Source of the DNA: Sphingomonas alpina
GTDB taxonomy: Bacteria; Pseudomonadota; Alphaproteobacteria; Sphingomonadales; Sphingomonadaceae
Assembly: GCF_014490665.1 (NCBI RefSeq)
Contig: NZ_CP061038.1
Span: forward strand, 3,906,001 to 3,970,000
DNA: 64,000 nt
Direction: 5' to 3'
A model generated the notes under the pieces. The model saw only the letters and a list, made by a program, of their open reading frames with translations, was not told the DNA's origin and ran no database searches. Shown in pieces: positions 13,051 through 21,995 of the stretch. Within the stretch, counting starts at the first letter, position 1, and the number at the start of each line of letters is the position of its first letter. The position numbers were made by a program, and so were the translations under genes.

Positions 13051-16000
13051 TTATATAGGCTCAGACACCCAACGGTCTTCTGACAAAAGGGCTTCAATTG
13101 TGCCTACTTCGGAAAAATATCCGGCATTCGTCGCCATATCTCGTGCTCGCACGATAAGTCGCTGCGCTCCCGGTCGCCCCATCATCAACATCGATTGTCC
13201 CAATCGAGCCATGGCCGGGACTTTTAAGATTTCCGCACCGTAGCGAGTAGCTATCTGCAACGCGCGTTGTGCCGCTTCAGCCGCTAGCCGATGTTCACCA
13301 CCTTGGATGAGCAACTGTGCGCGCGCCAGCTGGATCCGGCCGGACAGCCGCGGCATGCCCATCTTGCGGGCATAGTCTTCAAGTTCAGAGAGAGCGCGCA
13401 ATATCTGCAGTTTCTCAGCAACGTCGCCCTTGCCACCCAATCGGTCGATCCGCGCGACAGCGATGCCCAACCTGGCCAGCGCGCGAATATCTTCGTGTCC
13501 GCCGTTCGCTGCCAACTCGCGCGCGCCCACGAGCATCGCGATCGCCGTGTCGATATGATCGCTGCTCTTACGCCTTACGAGGTCTGCGTGATGGATCTGG
13601 AAGATCGCGGCTGCTCGCGAACGGCCAATCCCGTTCAGCCAGTTAAAGGCGTGCTCGAACTGCTTCTCGGCATCAACCAAGTTTCCGCGGAAAGCCTTCA
13701 CGTAACCGCGGTACCCATGCGCTATCAGATGGATCGGGTCGGTCTCCACGCGATCGAGCTCGATCTTTCGCAGAAGTTTGTCCGCTGCGGCGACATCGCC
13801 CGCCTCGATCCAGGCCAGCGCCAGATTCAATCCAATCCGCGCGTGTAGCGCACCCCATTTCCCGGCCTCGACCAATTGCGTGGCGGCAAGGTTTGCGCGG
13901 ATCAGCAATTGCAGGGCGTCATCGATCCTTCCCGACGCCAAGCTGAGAACGCCGCACTCGTTGAACAACCAGACAATCTCCTCAGCGTGGAAGGTGTTGA
14001 GTTCCTTGTTCGATTCCTTGTCGTCCGTATCCAGCGTGGCGGCTTTGCGAAGGAGCCACCGGACGCGGAGACGATGCGCCTCGAAATACCCCATTTCCGG
14101 GGCGGCCATGCCCTGTTCCTCATAGGTATCGAAGCGGGATACGACGCCGACCGAATAGATCGAGCGCAACGCGCCATAAGCAGCGCGGAGCCGGCTGCGC
14201 CTGATTTTCAAATTCGACGGATGATGCGCCGTTCCGGAATATGCGGAGTCGAGCTTGTCCGGAAACGGAGACGCTGAAAACGGACGCTCGTACCCCGCCA
14301 ATTGCTCGACCATCGCGCGAACGCGGCGATGACCATCGGCGCTAGGCTTCGGCAGTTCGTTCGGCTGCGTAGCATAAAGCGAGACGGTCAACTGATCGAC
14401 ATCCGCGAAATCGATCGCCGGCGAATTGAACCGAAGGTAGACGTGGCGGCGAACCGTCTTATGCGCGGCGAAGCGGTGGAACTGCCGGCCCTTCATCTTG
14501 ACCTCGTCGCCCTTGGGGACGATCCGAAATACTAGGCAGCGGTGGACCAGCAGATCCATCACGTTGAGCACCAACAACCGGTGGAAGGCCTGAAGATAAA
14601 GGTCGAGATTTTCGCCCGGGTATTTCTCCAGAAGTCCGCTCAACAATTGCTTGGCGATGCGTTCGATCGAGCCGTGGACTGTGCCGATGCCCAGCAGAAC
14701 GGTTACGTCGACAGGCTGACCGATCAGCGACATCGCGACCAGCATTTCCTCCTGAGCGACGTAGAGAAGCTTGTGATCGATCTTAATCAGCTCGTCGACA
14801 AAATCCGCCAGGAGCGCGTCGCTTAATCCCGAGGCTCCGACGATCCAGTCCGCCTCGTTCTTCCAGTCGCTGTCCTCTCCCCTGGTCGGAACAGCGGGTC
14901 TGTACGGCCACGCAGTAAGCCGCTTGCCCATGCTGCTCAGCATGTCGGTCTGGTAGACGCCGAGGATGTGCTCGATGACGATGTCCGACCTCTTGTCAGG
15001 CTCGATTCCCGAGGTGGTCAGTTTGAGCCGCGTGAGCAGATCGACAACGGGCGCGAGATTGACCACGCCCTCGGGAAAATCCGGCCAGCGCCGGGCGATC
15101 ATGTCGTCGATTGCCGCGAACAACGCGGTCATAGCATAGCGGTTATGCCCGGTGATCGTGCCAATCGTGTCGAACATATCTGCAGCCGGCCTGATCTTCT
15201 CATGACGGCCCGGCTGGATTGCAATATTCCAGGCATCGGTGAGTTTCTGCTCCGGGTCCGCGATTCTCCCGACGCTGCGGACATCGCTCGGCGCTTCGCC
15301 TTCCCTTGCGTCATCCTGGATATAGGAATGGAGAAAGTACAGCAGCGAGCGATCAACTGATCCATCCTCGTAATGCTGGACGACTTGGCGAAAAGACAAG
15401 TCCGTCGCATCGGCGATCCTCGGCCTGATCTGGTTCTGGTCCTTGAAAACCGAATTGATCGCCAGTTGTATTTTCGAAATCTCATCTGCACCGGGCGCCG
15501 CACCGTCTTCGCGCGGAATGGGAATATGTTTCCGGTCTTTGTATCGCGCCAGATCACCGCTGCGGCATTGCTCTGTCAGGAACGCGACCTGTGTGTCCTC
15601 GAACCGTTCGCGCGTCCCTTGCTGCTCGCCCAACAGGCAGAGTGCGACGGCTGCGCGTGTAAAGAAGCGCGCGGCGATCGCGACCGGACTGATCGGATCG
15701 AGCAGGTAGATGAAATAGCCGCTGGCGGTCGGCTTCTCGCTGGCCCTGATCCCGGCCGCTTCCAGCCGCCCCTCCAACTCAAGCATACGCGCTTTGGAAA
15801 GATTGTCGGGAACGAGCCACTGGCACTTGATTCGCGCGTCAGGCAAGGTTCCGGGAACGCGTTTCTTGGACTTGCGGCGCAAGTTGATCGGCGCGAAACG
15901 CTCGTTCATCATCATGATGAAATCGATTGGCGCCGCGGCATATTCCTCGTCGGTGAGCAGCTTGTAGAGTTCCTGGGCCTGGGCATTTTTCGGGCGCCCA

Positions 16001-18906
16001 TCCCGGTTGAACAAGGCGCTGAAATGATCGAACACGACGATGGTCGGCTTTAACGCATCCGCATGCTCAACCATCATCGACAGCGCAAATTTCAGTCGCT
16101 CAATCCGATTTCCCGCCAGCGATTTGATGTGCTGCCCAATCCGGGGATCCCGATCGCCAGCAAACCGCAACACGATCTGTTCAAGCAGATAAGCGAGCCG
16201 ATCGAACACCGAGATCACTTCGTGCGACATGCCGATATTGAAAAAGGCAGAGTTGATTCCCGAAACCTCCTCCTCGTCGATCTCGCCCAGATCGTCGGGT
16301 TTGAGATGACCGAGCCAAAGGCAGAGCTTTCTGAAGCGCTCCTCGTTACGCATCGCGTTGAACACCTGGCCTCGTCCAACGCCGCGACCGCCGAGCATGA
16401 AGATCATGCGCCGCCCCGATCGCACTGAATGCTTAGGCATTTGTTCAAGCGAAGCGCGCAGCGAAGGGAAGATATGCGATGGCGAACCCGAGAAATATCG
16501 GTCGGTCACAGGTGCCCCCATGTCCCGTGCGAACTTCTCCCATTTGATCTTGCCGTCAGGGTGCCGGAACCCGCCATATTCCTGAAACGCTGCGTTCGGA
16601 TCGGGATAGACCTTCAGCAATGTCCGGTGCCGGGAGGCCCGGAGATGCGAGGCCTGCTCGTTTTCCAGAGGTTTACTATTGTCCCACCTGACCAGCACGT
16701 CCAGCGCGCCAACCCCTTCCGGCTCGCGCGTGCGGGGCGCGCAACTCCAGCGGTCCTTCCATGCCTTGCGCTCATCGACCAGGCGGCGAAGCCGGGCGTT
16801 GAGAAAATTCGAGAGCGCCATATTGAGCAAGGCCGAGGTCAGGATACGTCCCGCGGCGCGGCGTCGGTCTCGATCTTCGGACGTTATATCGCCTGTCCCA
16901 AGCTCGTGTATTTCGCACAGGATGCACCGGGCCAACCTGGCGATCTTCGAGATAACGCTCGTGAATTCGGGGCGCCCCTCTATCGCCGTGATCGGCCACG
17001 CCGTATCATCGCCGATGCTCGGTGAGATCCAACGGCGCTTGAATATTTCACGCAATTTGAGCCTAGATCCTGGCCGCTTGCCGAACACGATCGCCAAAGC
17101 CCTGTCCAAGTCCGCGACATTGCCCTCAGGATCGGCGGTCAGCTTCCTGATGGTGGATTTGTCGTTGGCGTCGTCACCGGCGCCTTCGAACTTGAAATAT
17201 TCATAGGCGAAATCCTGGATGACGGAGAGCGCCCGCAGCAACGGCAGGTCCCTGATTTCCTTCTTGCCCGCGGCGTTGTGAAATGGCTGCTGCGCCGTGC
17301 CGTAGAGTAGCGTGTAGATGCCGTACTCGGACAACGCGACCATACGCTGCCGGATGTCCTTGTCGCCCTCCTTGTGGGGCAGAAGGGCGACCGCGGGCCG
17401 CTCGATGATGCGCGAGACTTCGTCCGAATAGGCGCGCAGGGGTCGCAGGATGTCGGGTTCGGTCATGCCGAGGCCGAGGAAAAGCAAGGGATTTCCGTTG
17501 AAGATCTGGCGCATCGCATCGTCAGTCTGCGCCTGGGGCTCGTCGTCGCGTGCATATCGTTCGCGATAGTCGCGCTGGCTGAGCACTAGCAGCGATTCCT
17601 GTTTGCGCGCGCGACCATGGATGTGCAGCGACTGGATACGCGAATCCTTCCGGTCCGCGCCATATTCGAACATATAGGCTGAAGCGCCGGGCTCGCATGC
17701 TATGACGTCGGCGCGACGCGCCACCGCATCGATATAGGTGGTGCGGGTGGCCGGAGGACGCGCCGGCCGCCCGGCGTCGGCTGGCACCGGCGCAATATCC
17801 TCCTGATAGGTCTCCTTGAACCCGCGCGCTTCGAGCAAACGGTCAAGCTCGTCGTCATAATTGGTGGTAAGGAAGCGCTTGATTTCCAGTTCTTCGGTCA
17901 GGATCGCATAGGGATCCTGTTTGACCGACATCGCGGCGCGGTCAGCCCGAATTTGCTCTTCAAGCGCTGTTTTCGTGGCATTCTTCGTCTCTTTTTCGGC
18001 GCCACGCACCGTCGATACGATCTTGCTGCTCCAAGCTACGATGCTTGTGACTGCTGAGCTTGCCGGGAGCATTTCGATCCAGGCTTCGATGATATCATAG
18101 ACATTCGGGTCGTCGTCATCCGTCCGCTTTCGACCATTGCTCTCGCCCGCAGGCACGCCGAGGAACAACGACAAAGCTTGCTCAAGGGCCGGACTCCCGG
18201 TGGGCGGAGGCAGGTTGTTCTGAAGCGAAAGGTCGTCGTTGCGCGCGTAAAAGCTTCGGCTCACGAGCTTGATGATAGTCTCTTCGTCTTCCGAACGCGG
18301 GTCCTCTGAAAACTCCAACATAGCGCGAAACGCCTTGAGCTCCTTGAGTTCTGCAGCATTAGAAGGCTGCCGGACCTCCAGCCGCCGCAATGCCAGCACC
18401 ACGCGGCCCCGATTGTCGCGCAATTGCCATTTGAGGCGGCTTCGGAGCAGCTGCGAGGCCTTTATTAGCTCCTCACGAACGCTGAAGACCTCGCCCATCT
18501 TCTGGCGTTCGAAAACCAGCCAAGCGCCCAACAGATTCTCGCAGATTTCAAACGCCGTCGGATATTGCGCGGTCGAGATCTGAAGCGGCCGCTCACAAAG
18601 ACCGAAACGATTGAAGGTCTTCCAGTATCGGTCGAGTGGATGATCCCATGGACAATCATTGGTAACCGCTTCTGGCAACCTACTCCTGACATAATCCGCC
18701 GTGTCGATCAGCAGGTCGGTCCAGGATGGCTGCCCATAAGCCTTGGACATTCCGGATCCAATTACTGCAATCAGGCGGTTCGAATTCAGCCCACGCGCGA
18801 TCTGCGCGATTCCGTGCTGTTCGGTCAGGTCTGAATCGAGCGACTGAGTCAGCAAATCCTCAGCATAAACCCAATCGCCAAGAGACTCCTTTATCGTGTC
18901 GTGCAT
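13051..18906 (-). CDS. Giant SIR2 - P-loop-like - TPR protein, candidate anti-phage NADase
   Basis: A 1951-residue protein. The N-terminal SIR2 domain is clear: IAVIGSGMSKAYGQPSWTDL near residues 46-65, FLTTNYDDELD near 343 (candidate catalytic Asn), LHIHGR near 427 (candidate catalytic His) and LLFLGLGMTEPDILRPL near 473. A long insert separates the first two motifs. The centre has a P-loop-like MLGGRGVGRGQV near 835, where the Walker Lys and Ser/Thr are Arg and Gly, and a Walker B-like PTIVVFDHFSALF near 951. Residues of about 1640-1945 are helix pairs resembling TPR repeats. The layout parallels STAND-type sentinels in which SIR2 drains NAD after phage sensing; this function is inferred. 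The ATG at 18906 has GGAGG about 13 nt away. The gene stands alone, convergent with the DUF2264 gene. Confidence 0.8.
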   Translation of the reverse strand: MHDTIKESLGDWVYAEDLLTQSLDSDLTEQHGIAQIARGLNSNRLIAVIGSGMSKAYGQPSWTDLLIDTADYVRSRLPEAVTNDCPWDHPLDRYWKTFNRFGLCERPLQISTAQYPTAFEICENLLGAWLVFERQKMGEVFSVREELIKASQLLRSRLKWQLRDNRGRVVLALRRLEVRQPSNAAELKELKAFRAMLEFSEDPRSEDEETIIKLVSRSFYARNDDLSLQNNLPPPTGSPALEQALSLFLGVPAGESNGRKRTDDDDPNVYDIIEAWIEMLPASSAVTSIVAWSSKIVSTVRGAEKETKNATKTALEEQIRADRAAMSVKQDPYAILTEELEIKRFLTTNYDDELDRLLEARGFKETYQEDIAPVPADAGRPARPPATRTTYIDAVARRADVIACEPGASAYMFEYGADRKDSRIQSLHIHGRARKQESLLVLSQRDYRERYARDDEPQAQTDDAMRQIFNGNPLLFLGLGMTEPDILRPLRAYSDEVSRIIERPAVALLPHKEGDKDIRQRMVALSEYGIYTLLYGTAQQPFHNAAGKKEIRDLPLLRALSVIQDFAYEYFKFEGAGDDANDKSTIRKLTADPEGNVADLDRALAIVFGKRPGSRLKLREIFKRRWISPSIGDDTAWPITAIEGRPEFTSVISKIARLARCILCEIHELGTGDITSEDRDRRRAAGRILTSALLNMALSNFLNARLRRLVDERKAWKDRWSCAPRTREPEGVGALDVLVRWDNSKPLENEQASHLRASRHRTLLKVYPDPNAAFQEYGGFRHPDGKIKWEKFARDMGAPVTDRYFSGSPSHIFPSLRASLEQMPKHSVRSGRRMIFMLGGRGVGRGQVFNAMRNEERFRKLCLWLGHLKPDDLGEIDEEEVSGINSAFFNIGMSHEVISVFDRLAYLLEQIVLRFAGDRDPRIGQHIKSLAGNRIERLKFALSMMVEHADALKPTIVVFDHFSALFNRDGRPKNAQAQELYKLLTDEEYAAAPIDFIMMMNERFAPINLRRKSKKRVPGTLPDARIKCQWLVPDNLSKARMLELEGRLEAAGIRASEKPTASGYFIYLLDPISPVAIAARFFTRAAVALCLLGEQQGTRERFEDTQVAFLTEQCRSGDLARYKDRKHIPIPREDGAAPGADEISKIQLAINSVFKDQNQIRPRIADATDLSFRQVVQHYEDGSVDRSLLYFLHSYIQDDAREGEAPSDVRSVGRIADPEQKLTDAWNIAIQPGRHEKIRPAADMFDTIGTITGHNRYAMTALFAAIDDMIARRWPDFPEGVVNLAPVVDLLTRLKLTTSGIEPDKRSDIVIEHILGVYQTDMLSSMGKRLTAWPYRPAVPTRGEDSDWKNEADWIVGASGLSDALLADFVDELIKIDHKLLYVAQEEMLVAMSLIGQPVDVTVLLGIGTVHGSIERIAKQLLSGLLEKYPGENLDLYLQAFHRLLVLNVMDLLVHRCLVFRIVPKGDEVKMKGRQFHRFAAHKTVRRHVYLRFNSPAIDFADVDQLTVSLYATQPNELPKPSADGHRRVRAMVEQLAGYERPFSASPFPDKLDSAYSGTAHHPSNLKIRRSRLRAAYGALRSIYSVGVVSRFDTYEEQGMAAPEMGYFEAHRLRVRWLLRKAATLDTDDKESNKELNTFHAEEIVWLFNECGVLSLASGRIDDALQLLIRANLAATQLVEAGKWGALHARIGLNLALAWIEAGDVAAADKLLRKIELDRVETDPIHLIAHGYRGYVKAFRGNLVDAEKQFEHAFNWLNGIGRSRAAAIFQIHHADLVRRKSSDHIDTAIAMLVGARELAANGGHEDIRALARLGIAVARIDRLGGKGDVAEKLQILRALSELEDYARKMGMPRLSGRIQLARAQLLIQGGEHRLAAEAAQRALQIATRYGAEILKVPAMARLGQSMLMMGRPGAQRLIVRARDMATNAGYFSEVGTIEALLSEDRWVSEPI

Positions 18907-19656
18907 GCAGAAAAGGCCCCCTCCCTATTTATTATATCCTGCCAGATTACCTTCAGTTGTCCATGCTCTTGTGGCCTCGTTGTGGCTGAGGACTGGAATT
19001 CCATCATAAATTATGCGCACCGTCTTACCGGCGTGGAAATTCCGTCATGAACACACCTAGCGAGACTTGCACGCCTCCCGATTGCATGAATTCAACGCGC
19101 CTGGGCTGTCGGGGATCGAGCAGACCGCGATCATCGTTGAAATCCGCCTCGCATTGGCCGAGTATTGCGCTCGCCATGGTTCGGATCTCTGGGGGCTATA
19201 TCACCATAGAGAAGGTAGAAGAGCTTAGTTTAAGCGAACCGGCCCGCAGAAAGGCGGGGGGGCAGGCCGGCCTATTCACCGTTCACCGCATCCTCCCAGA
19301 AGCGCGCGGAATCGGAAGGCCACTGTCATCGGCTGGACACCTGGGTTCGTGTCCTGAATTTTCAGGGCCCGCCGCGCTTCCCGCCCACGCCGCCAAGGTC
19401 CGCTCGGCTGCCCCCGCTCGATTCGCATCGCTGTCTGGCGCGGTCATATCGGCTCTCCAGCGTGGGCAGGGCGCATCGCGCCACTGATAAAGGTCCATCC
19501 GGCCTGCCATTTGAATCGAACAGCGCATGATGACCGCCCGCATTTCCCGATTGTCCCGCAAGCGCCCCGCGAAACTCCCGTGTGGATCCATCAAACCTCG
19601 CACAACTGCGGGAGTTTGCCGCCGCGGCGCTCACTTAGTGTCCAGGCGCGTCACTC
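18907..19656. other. 750-bp interval without a convincing gene
   Basis: Upstream of the SIR2 gene lies an AT-richer patch (18925-19015) that must hold its promoter. It includes two near-direct copies of TGGAA(A)TTCC(A/G)TCAT at 18994-19007 and 19034-19048. A 53-codon frame (TTG 19067 to TAG 19226-19228) reads HEFNAPGLSGIEQTAIIVEI and continues plausibly, but I recognise no family and see no ribosome site. From 19229 to 19656 the sequence is GC-rich with overlapping open frames on both strands, none protein-like. Confidence 0.4.
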
Positions 19657-20133
19657 TCAGCCTCGCGGCGTGCGCACCCAGCTCAATATCTCGATCCTAT
19701 AGCCTTCCGGATCATTGAACATGAAGGCGTGGATCGATCGCCGCGCATCGATCCGAGTGGTCTTGCGTTCCTCGACGATGCGAATTCCCTGCGCGCGAAC
19801 ACGGTCATACCAACGGTCGATCGCCCCCGTGCCATCAACCACCATCGTCACCATCACCGGCTTTTCCCCGGACGGGCGCAGCGCGCCGCCTGTCGCATTG
19901 ACCAGCCCGATCGTCGCGGTGGAGGTCAGCGGAAACAGCCGCACCCAGTCGGGAGTCGAGTCGGGCGCGCGGCCGAGCAGCCGCTCATAAAACCGTGCCG
20001 CGGCGGGCAGGTCCTTATAGTAGAGAAAGGTGATCTGCCCCCGAAGCGCGGGCGCCGGCTCGCGTCCGCGCGCTACCACCGGCGATGTGCAGCAAAGCGC
20101 CGCCAGCGCCATTGCCCAACTCAGTTTTCGCAT
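19657..20133 (-). CDS. Exported VOC (glyoxalase-fold) protein
   Basis: A 158-residue protein with a signal peptide (MRKLSWAMALAALCCTSPVVA). The ATG at 20133 is chosen because GGAG lies about 6 nt upstream. One vicinal-oxygen-chelate module follows: ITFLYYKDLPAAARFYERLL at the N-terminal strand and DPEGYRIEILSW at the C-terminal strand. It resembles the cytoplasmic VOC protein at 25184-25603 (ILFFYYDDLDAAAYWYHELL), so the two are probably paralogues, one exported. Metal ligands cannot be fixed by eye. Substrate unknown. It is divergent from the small Tat gene at 20239. Confidence 0.8.
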   Translation of the reverse strand: MRKLSWAMALAALCCTSPVVARGREPAPALRGQITFLYYKDLPAAARFYERLLGRAPDSTPDWVRLFPLTSTATIGLVNATGGALRPSGEKPVMVTMVVDGTGAIDRWYDRVRAQGIRIVEERKTTRIDARRSIHAFMFNDPEGYRIEILSWVRTPRG

Positions 20134-20156
20134 CCCGCTCTCCACAATTAATATGC

Positions 20157-20170
20157 TTTTTCATATGAAA
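20157..20170. promoter_or_regulatory. Candidate cluster operator, copy A
   Basis: TTTTTCATATGAAA, a partly palindromic site in the divergent promoter region of the exported VOC gene and the small Tat gene. Similar ATATG-centred AT-rich sites precede the PLP enzyme (23191) and the NSS/MarR pair (24623). Confidence 0.28.
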
Positions 20171-20238
20171 TCATTTGACACTTATCCAGCGCAATCTAAG
20201 CTTCGGCCACTGAGAATGCGATGGGGAGAGGCCTGGCC

Positions 20239-20442
20239 ATGGATGAGAAAATGACTACGAGCCGGCGCGAGGCGCTGGGATTTGCGTCATTCGCGGTGGC
20301 GGCAATGACGATCGGTACACCCGTGGCGGCGGCCTCGGGCGGCGCGGCGGCGCGTTCTGCCCGCCCCACGGCGGAAGAACTGGAGCGCGCCAAGCGGCTC
20401 TATGGCGGCGAGTTCGGCGGCGGCAACGGGGGAGCGCGCTGA
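20239..20442 (+). CDS. Small Tat-signal protein (67 aa)
   Basis: The ATG at 20239 follows GGGGAGAGG and starts a 67-residue protein with a twin-arginine leader (TSRREALGFASFAVAAMTIG, ending near VAAAS). Only about 35 residues remain after cleavage, ending in the glycine-rich EFGGGNGGAR. I know no family. Such short Tat proteins often travel with a partner or bind a cofactor, but nothing here shows one. It ends 1 nt before the next ATG, so the two are co-translated. Confidence 0.6.
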   Translation: MDEKMTTSRREALGFASFAVAAMTIGTPVAAASGGAAARSARPTAEELERAKRLYGGEFGGGNGGAR

Positions 20443-20443
20443 C

Positions 20444-20800
20444 ATGGCGATCTTTGAAGTCGAAAGCTGGTTCCCGCTCCAAGGCAAGGAAGCCGAGCAT
20501 GACGCGGCGATGAAGGATTTCCTGCAATGGGTAAATGCGCATCGCAGCCTCTTCAAGGAATGGAAGAGCCTGCGCTATTTCATCCGCGAGATCGCCGGCT
20601 CCAGCAGCGGCCGGCATTTCATCGTCTGGGAATATGACGATCTGGCGAGTTTCGAGGCGTACAAGAAACGCCGCCGCGATTATCCCGGCCCCTTTGCCGA
20701 ATATAAGCTCCACGACCCCTATCATCTGGGGGTGATGGACCATCGCAATATGGAACTCGAAATCTGGTACGAGGATCATCGCGCGCTTTGGCTGACCTGA
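20444..20800 (+). CDS. Dimeric alpha/beta-barrel (NIPSNAP/EthD-like) protein
   Basis: A 118-residue soluble protein starting at ATG 20444, one base after the Tat gene stop. Its pattern (FEVESWFPLQGKEAEHDAAM, RYFIREIAGSSSGRHFIVWE, YDDLASFEAYKKRRRDYPG) suggests a ferredoxin-like dimeric alpha/beta barrel of the NIPSNAP/EthD type. No catalytic residue can be named. It is followed by a strong hairpin at 20821-20846. A role in the adjacent cluster's degradative chemistry is inferred. Confidence 0.6.
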   Translation: MAIFEVESWFPLQGKEAEHDAAMKDFLQWVNAHRSLFKEWKSLRYFIREIAGSSSGRHFIVWEYDDLASFEAYKKRRRDYPGPFAEYKLHDPYHLGVMDHRNMELEIWYEDHRALWLT

Positions 20801-20820
20801 TCCGACTCAACCGACATTAT

Positions 20821-20846
20821 CGCCCGCCGCACGGATGCGGCGGGCG
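20821..20846 (+). terminator. Strong hairpin after the alpha/beta-barrel gene
   Basis: CGCCCGCCGC and GCGGCGGGCG form a perfect 10-bp stem around a 6-nt loop, 21 nt past the stop. It lacks a T tract, so it may attenuate expression or protect mRNA rather than terminate fully before the CDGSH gene at 20875. Confidence 0.5.
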
Positions 20847-20874
20847 GCCACATCGCGACATAGGGAGATGACGA

Positions 20875-21927
20875 ATGGCTGACGCCGTGGTGGCAAGCCG
20901 CAAGCCCTTCTACAAGGAACTGCAAGCTGGGCGCAGCTATCTCTGGTGCGCCTGCGGCCGATCGAAGCGGCAACCCTTTTGCGACGGGCGTTCGCATGAG
21001 GGGACCGGGATCGATCCGGTCAAATACACCGCCGCCGTCGACCGCGAGGAAGTGTTGTTCTGCGGCTGCAAACAGACCGCGACGCCGCCCTTTTGCGACG
21101 GCGCGCACAGCAATCTTCCCGGTGGCTATGCCGATGAAGCCGAAATCGTCGAAGACCTGCCCTGGGCGGAGAGCGACGCGGCAGGTGTCCGCGTGCTTGA
21201 CGGACATTGCTATGTCATCCGTGCCGATGCGACGCGCCCGGCCGATGCGCCCGATTGGTGGTGCCGCACGATCGTCTCGACCGACATGGGCGCGCAGCAT
21301 CAGGCGCAATTCTATGCTGAGCTGACCAGCGGCCGCTCGCCCGTCCTGGCCTCCGCCGCCGGTGACGTGGTGCTCTGGGTGGTTGGCGGCGCGGGTGAAG
21401 TGGAGATTTCGGGTCGGGGCTTTGCCATCGCCTGCGATACCGGCGTCTATGTTCGCGCGGGCGAAGCGTTCCGCTTCACGCAATCGGGCACCGCGACGCT
21501 GGCCGTGCACATCCATGCCTGCCCCGCGACTCAGATGCTCGATACGCTCGATACGATGCCGGGTAATTTCGACACCGCCTGGCCCGACCGGCTTGCCAGC
21601 GTCGATGAAAGCCAGCGGCACGCCATGGGGCCGCGCTATTTCCAGCTTCTGGTCGACAAACGGGTGGGATCGACCACCGCGACTCAATTCATTGGCCATA
21701 TCCCGCAATCACGCGCGGAAATGCACCGGCATCTGTATGAGGAGGCACTCGTCATCCTGTCGGGCGATGGCGTTATCTGGAATGATGGCGCGCGAGCGCG
21801 CGTGGCGGCGGGGGACGTGATCTTCTTCCCGCGCAAGCACCGTCATTCGCTGCAATGCACCGCGACCGATGGCATGAATGTGGTCGGACTTATTCACCCG
21901 GGCGACAATCCCGGCATCAATTATTGA
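20875..21927 (+). CDS. Double-CDGSH iron-sulfur / bicupin fusion protein
   Basis: A 350-residue protein of two parts. Residues 1 to about 85 hold two CDGSH [2Fe-2S] motifs: C25-A-C27, C36 and H41 in WCACGRSKRQPFCDGRSH, and C63-G-C65, C74 and H78 in FCGCKQTATPPFCDGAH. The first has one extra residue between Cys and the His ligand. Residues from about 140 are two cupin barrels (VLWVVGGAGEVEISGRGF; MHRHLYEEALVILSGDGVIW then GDVIFFPRKHRHSLQ); the second keeps His and Glu metal ligands. This suggests a cupin dioxygenase or isomerase with an internal redox module. GGGAG lies just before the ATG. A bidirectional terminator follows. Confidence 0.85.
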   Translation: MADAVVASRKPFYKELQAGRSYLWCACGRSKRQPFCDGRSHEGTGIDPVKYTAAVDREEVLFCGCKQTATPPFCDGAHSNLPGGYADEAEIVEDLPWAESDAAGVRVLDGHCYVIRADATRPADAPDWWCRTIVSTDMGAQHQAQFYAELTSGRSPVLASAAGDVVLWVVGGAGEVEISGRGFAIACDTGVYVRAGEAFRFTQSGTATLAVHIHACPATQMLDTLDTMPGNFDTAWPDRLASVDESQRHAMGPRYFQLLVDKRVGSTTATQFIGHIPQSRAEMHRHLYEEALVILSGDGVIWNDGARARVAAGDVIFFPRKHRHSLQCTATDGMNVVGLIHPGDNPGINY

Positions 21928-21956
21928 ATCCGGTCACCGAACGGCGAACGGATGGA

Positions 21957-21993
21957 AAGGAGGAGGCGACCGGGCGGTCGCCTCCTCCTTTTT
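21957..21993. terminator. Bidirectional rho-independent terminator
   Basis: A 15-bp GC-rich stem (AAGGAGGAGGCGACC paired with its complement) with loop GGGC is followed by T residues on the plus strand and, read the other way, by A-rich sequence. It lies between the convergent CDGSH/bicupin gene and the class V PLP gene. Confidence 0.85.
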
Positions 21994-21995
21994 GC

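Noticed and set aside
19047..19487. 146-codon plus-strand frame in the same gap
   Set aside because: Composition is Ser/Arg/Ala-rich without pattern, and a different frame (19067-19228) looks slightly better; neither is supported enough to call.
19283..19634. Two overlapping minus-strand frames of 106 and 90 codons near the SIR2 upstream gap
   Set aside because: Neither reads as a protein; no ribosome site, no motif, composition driven by GC content.
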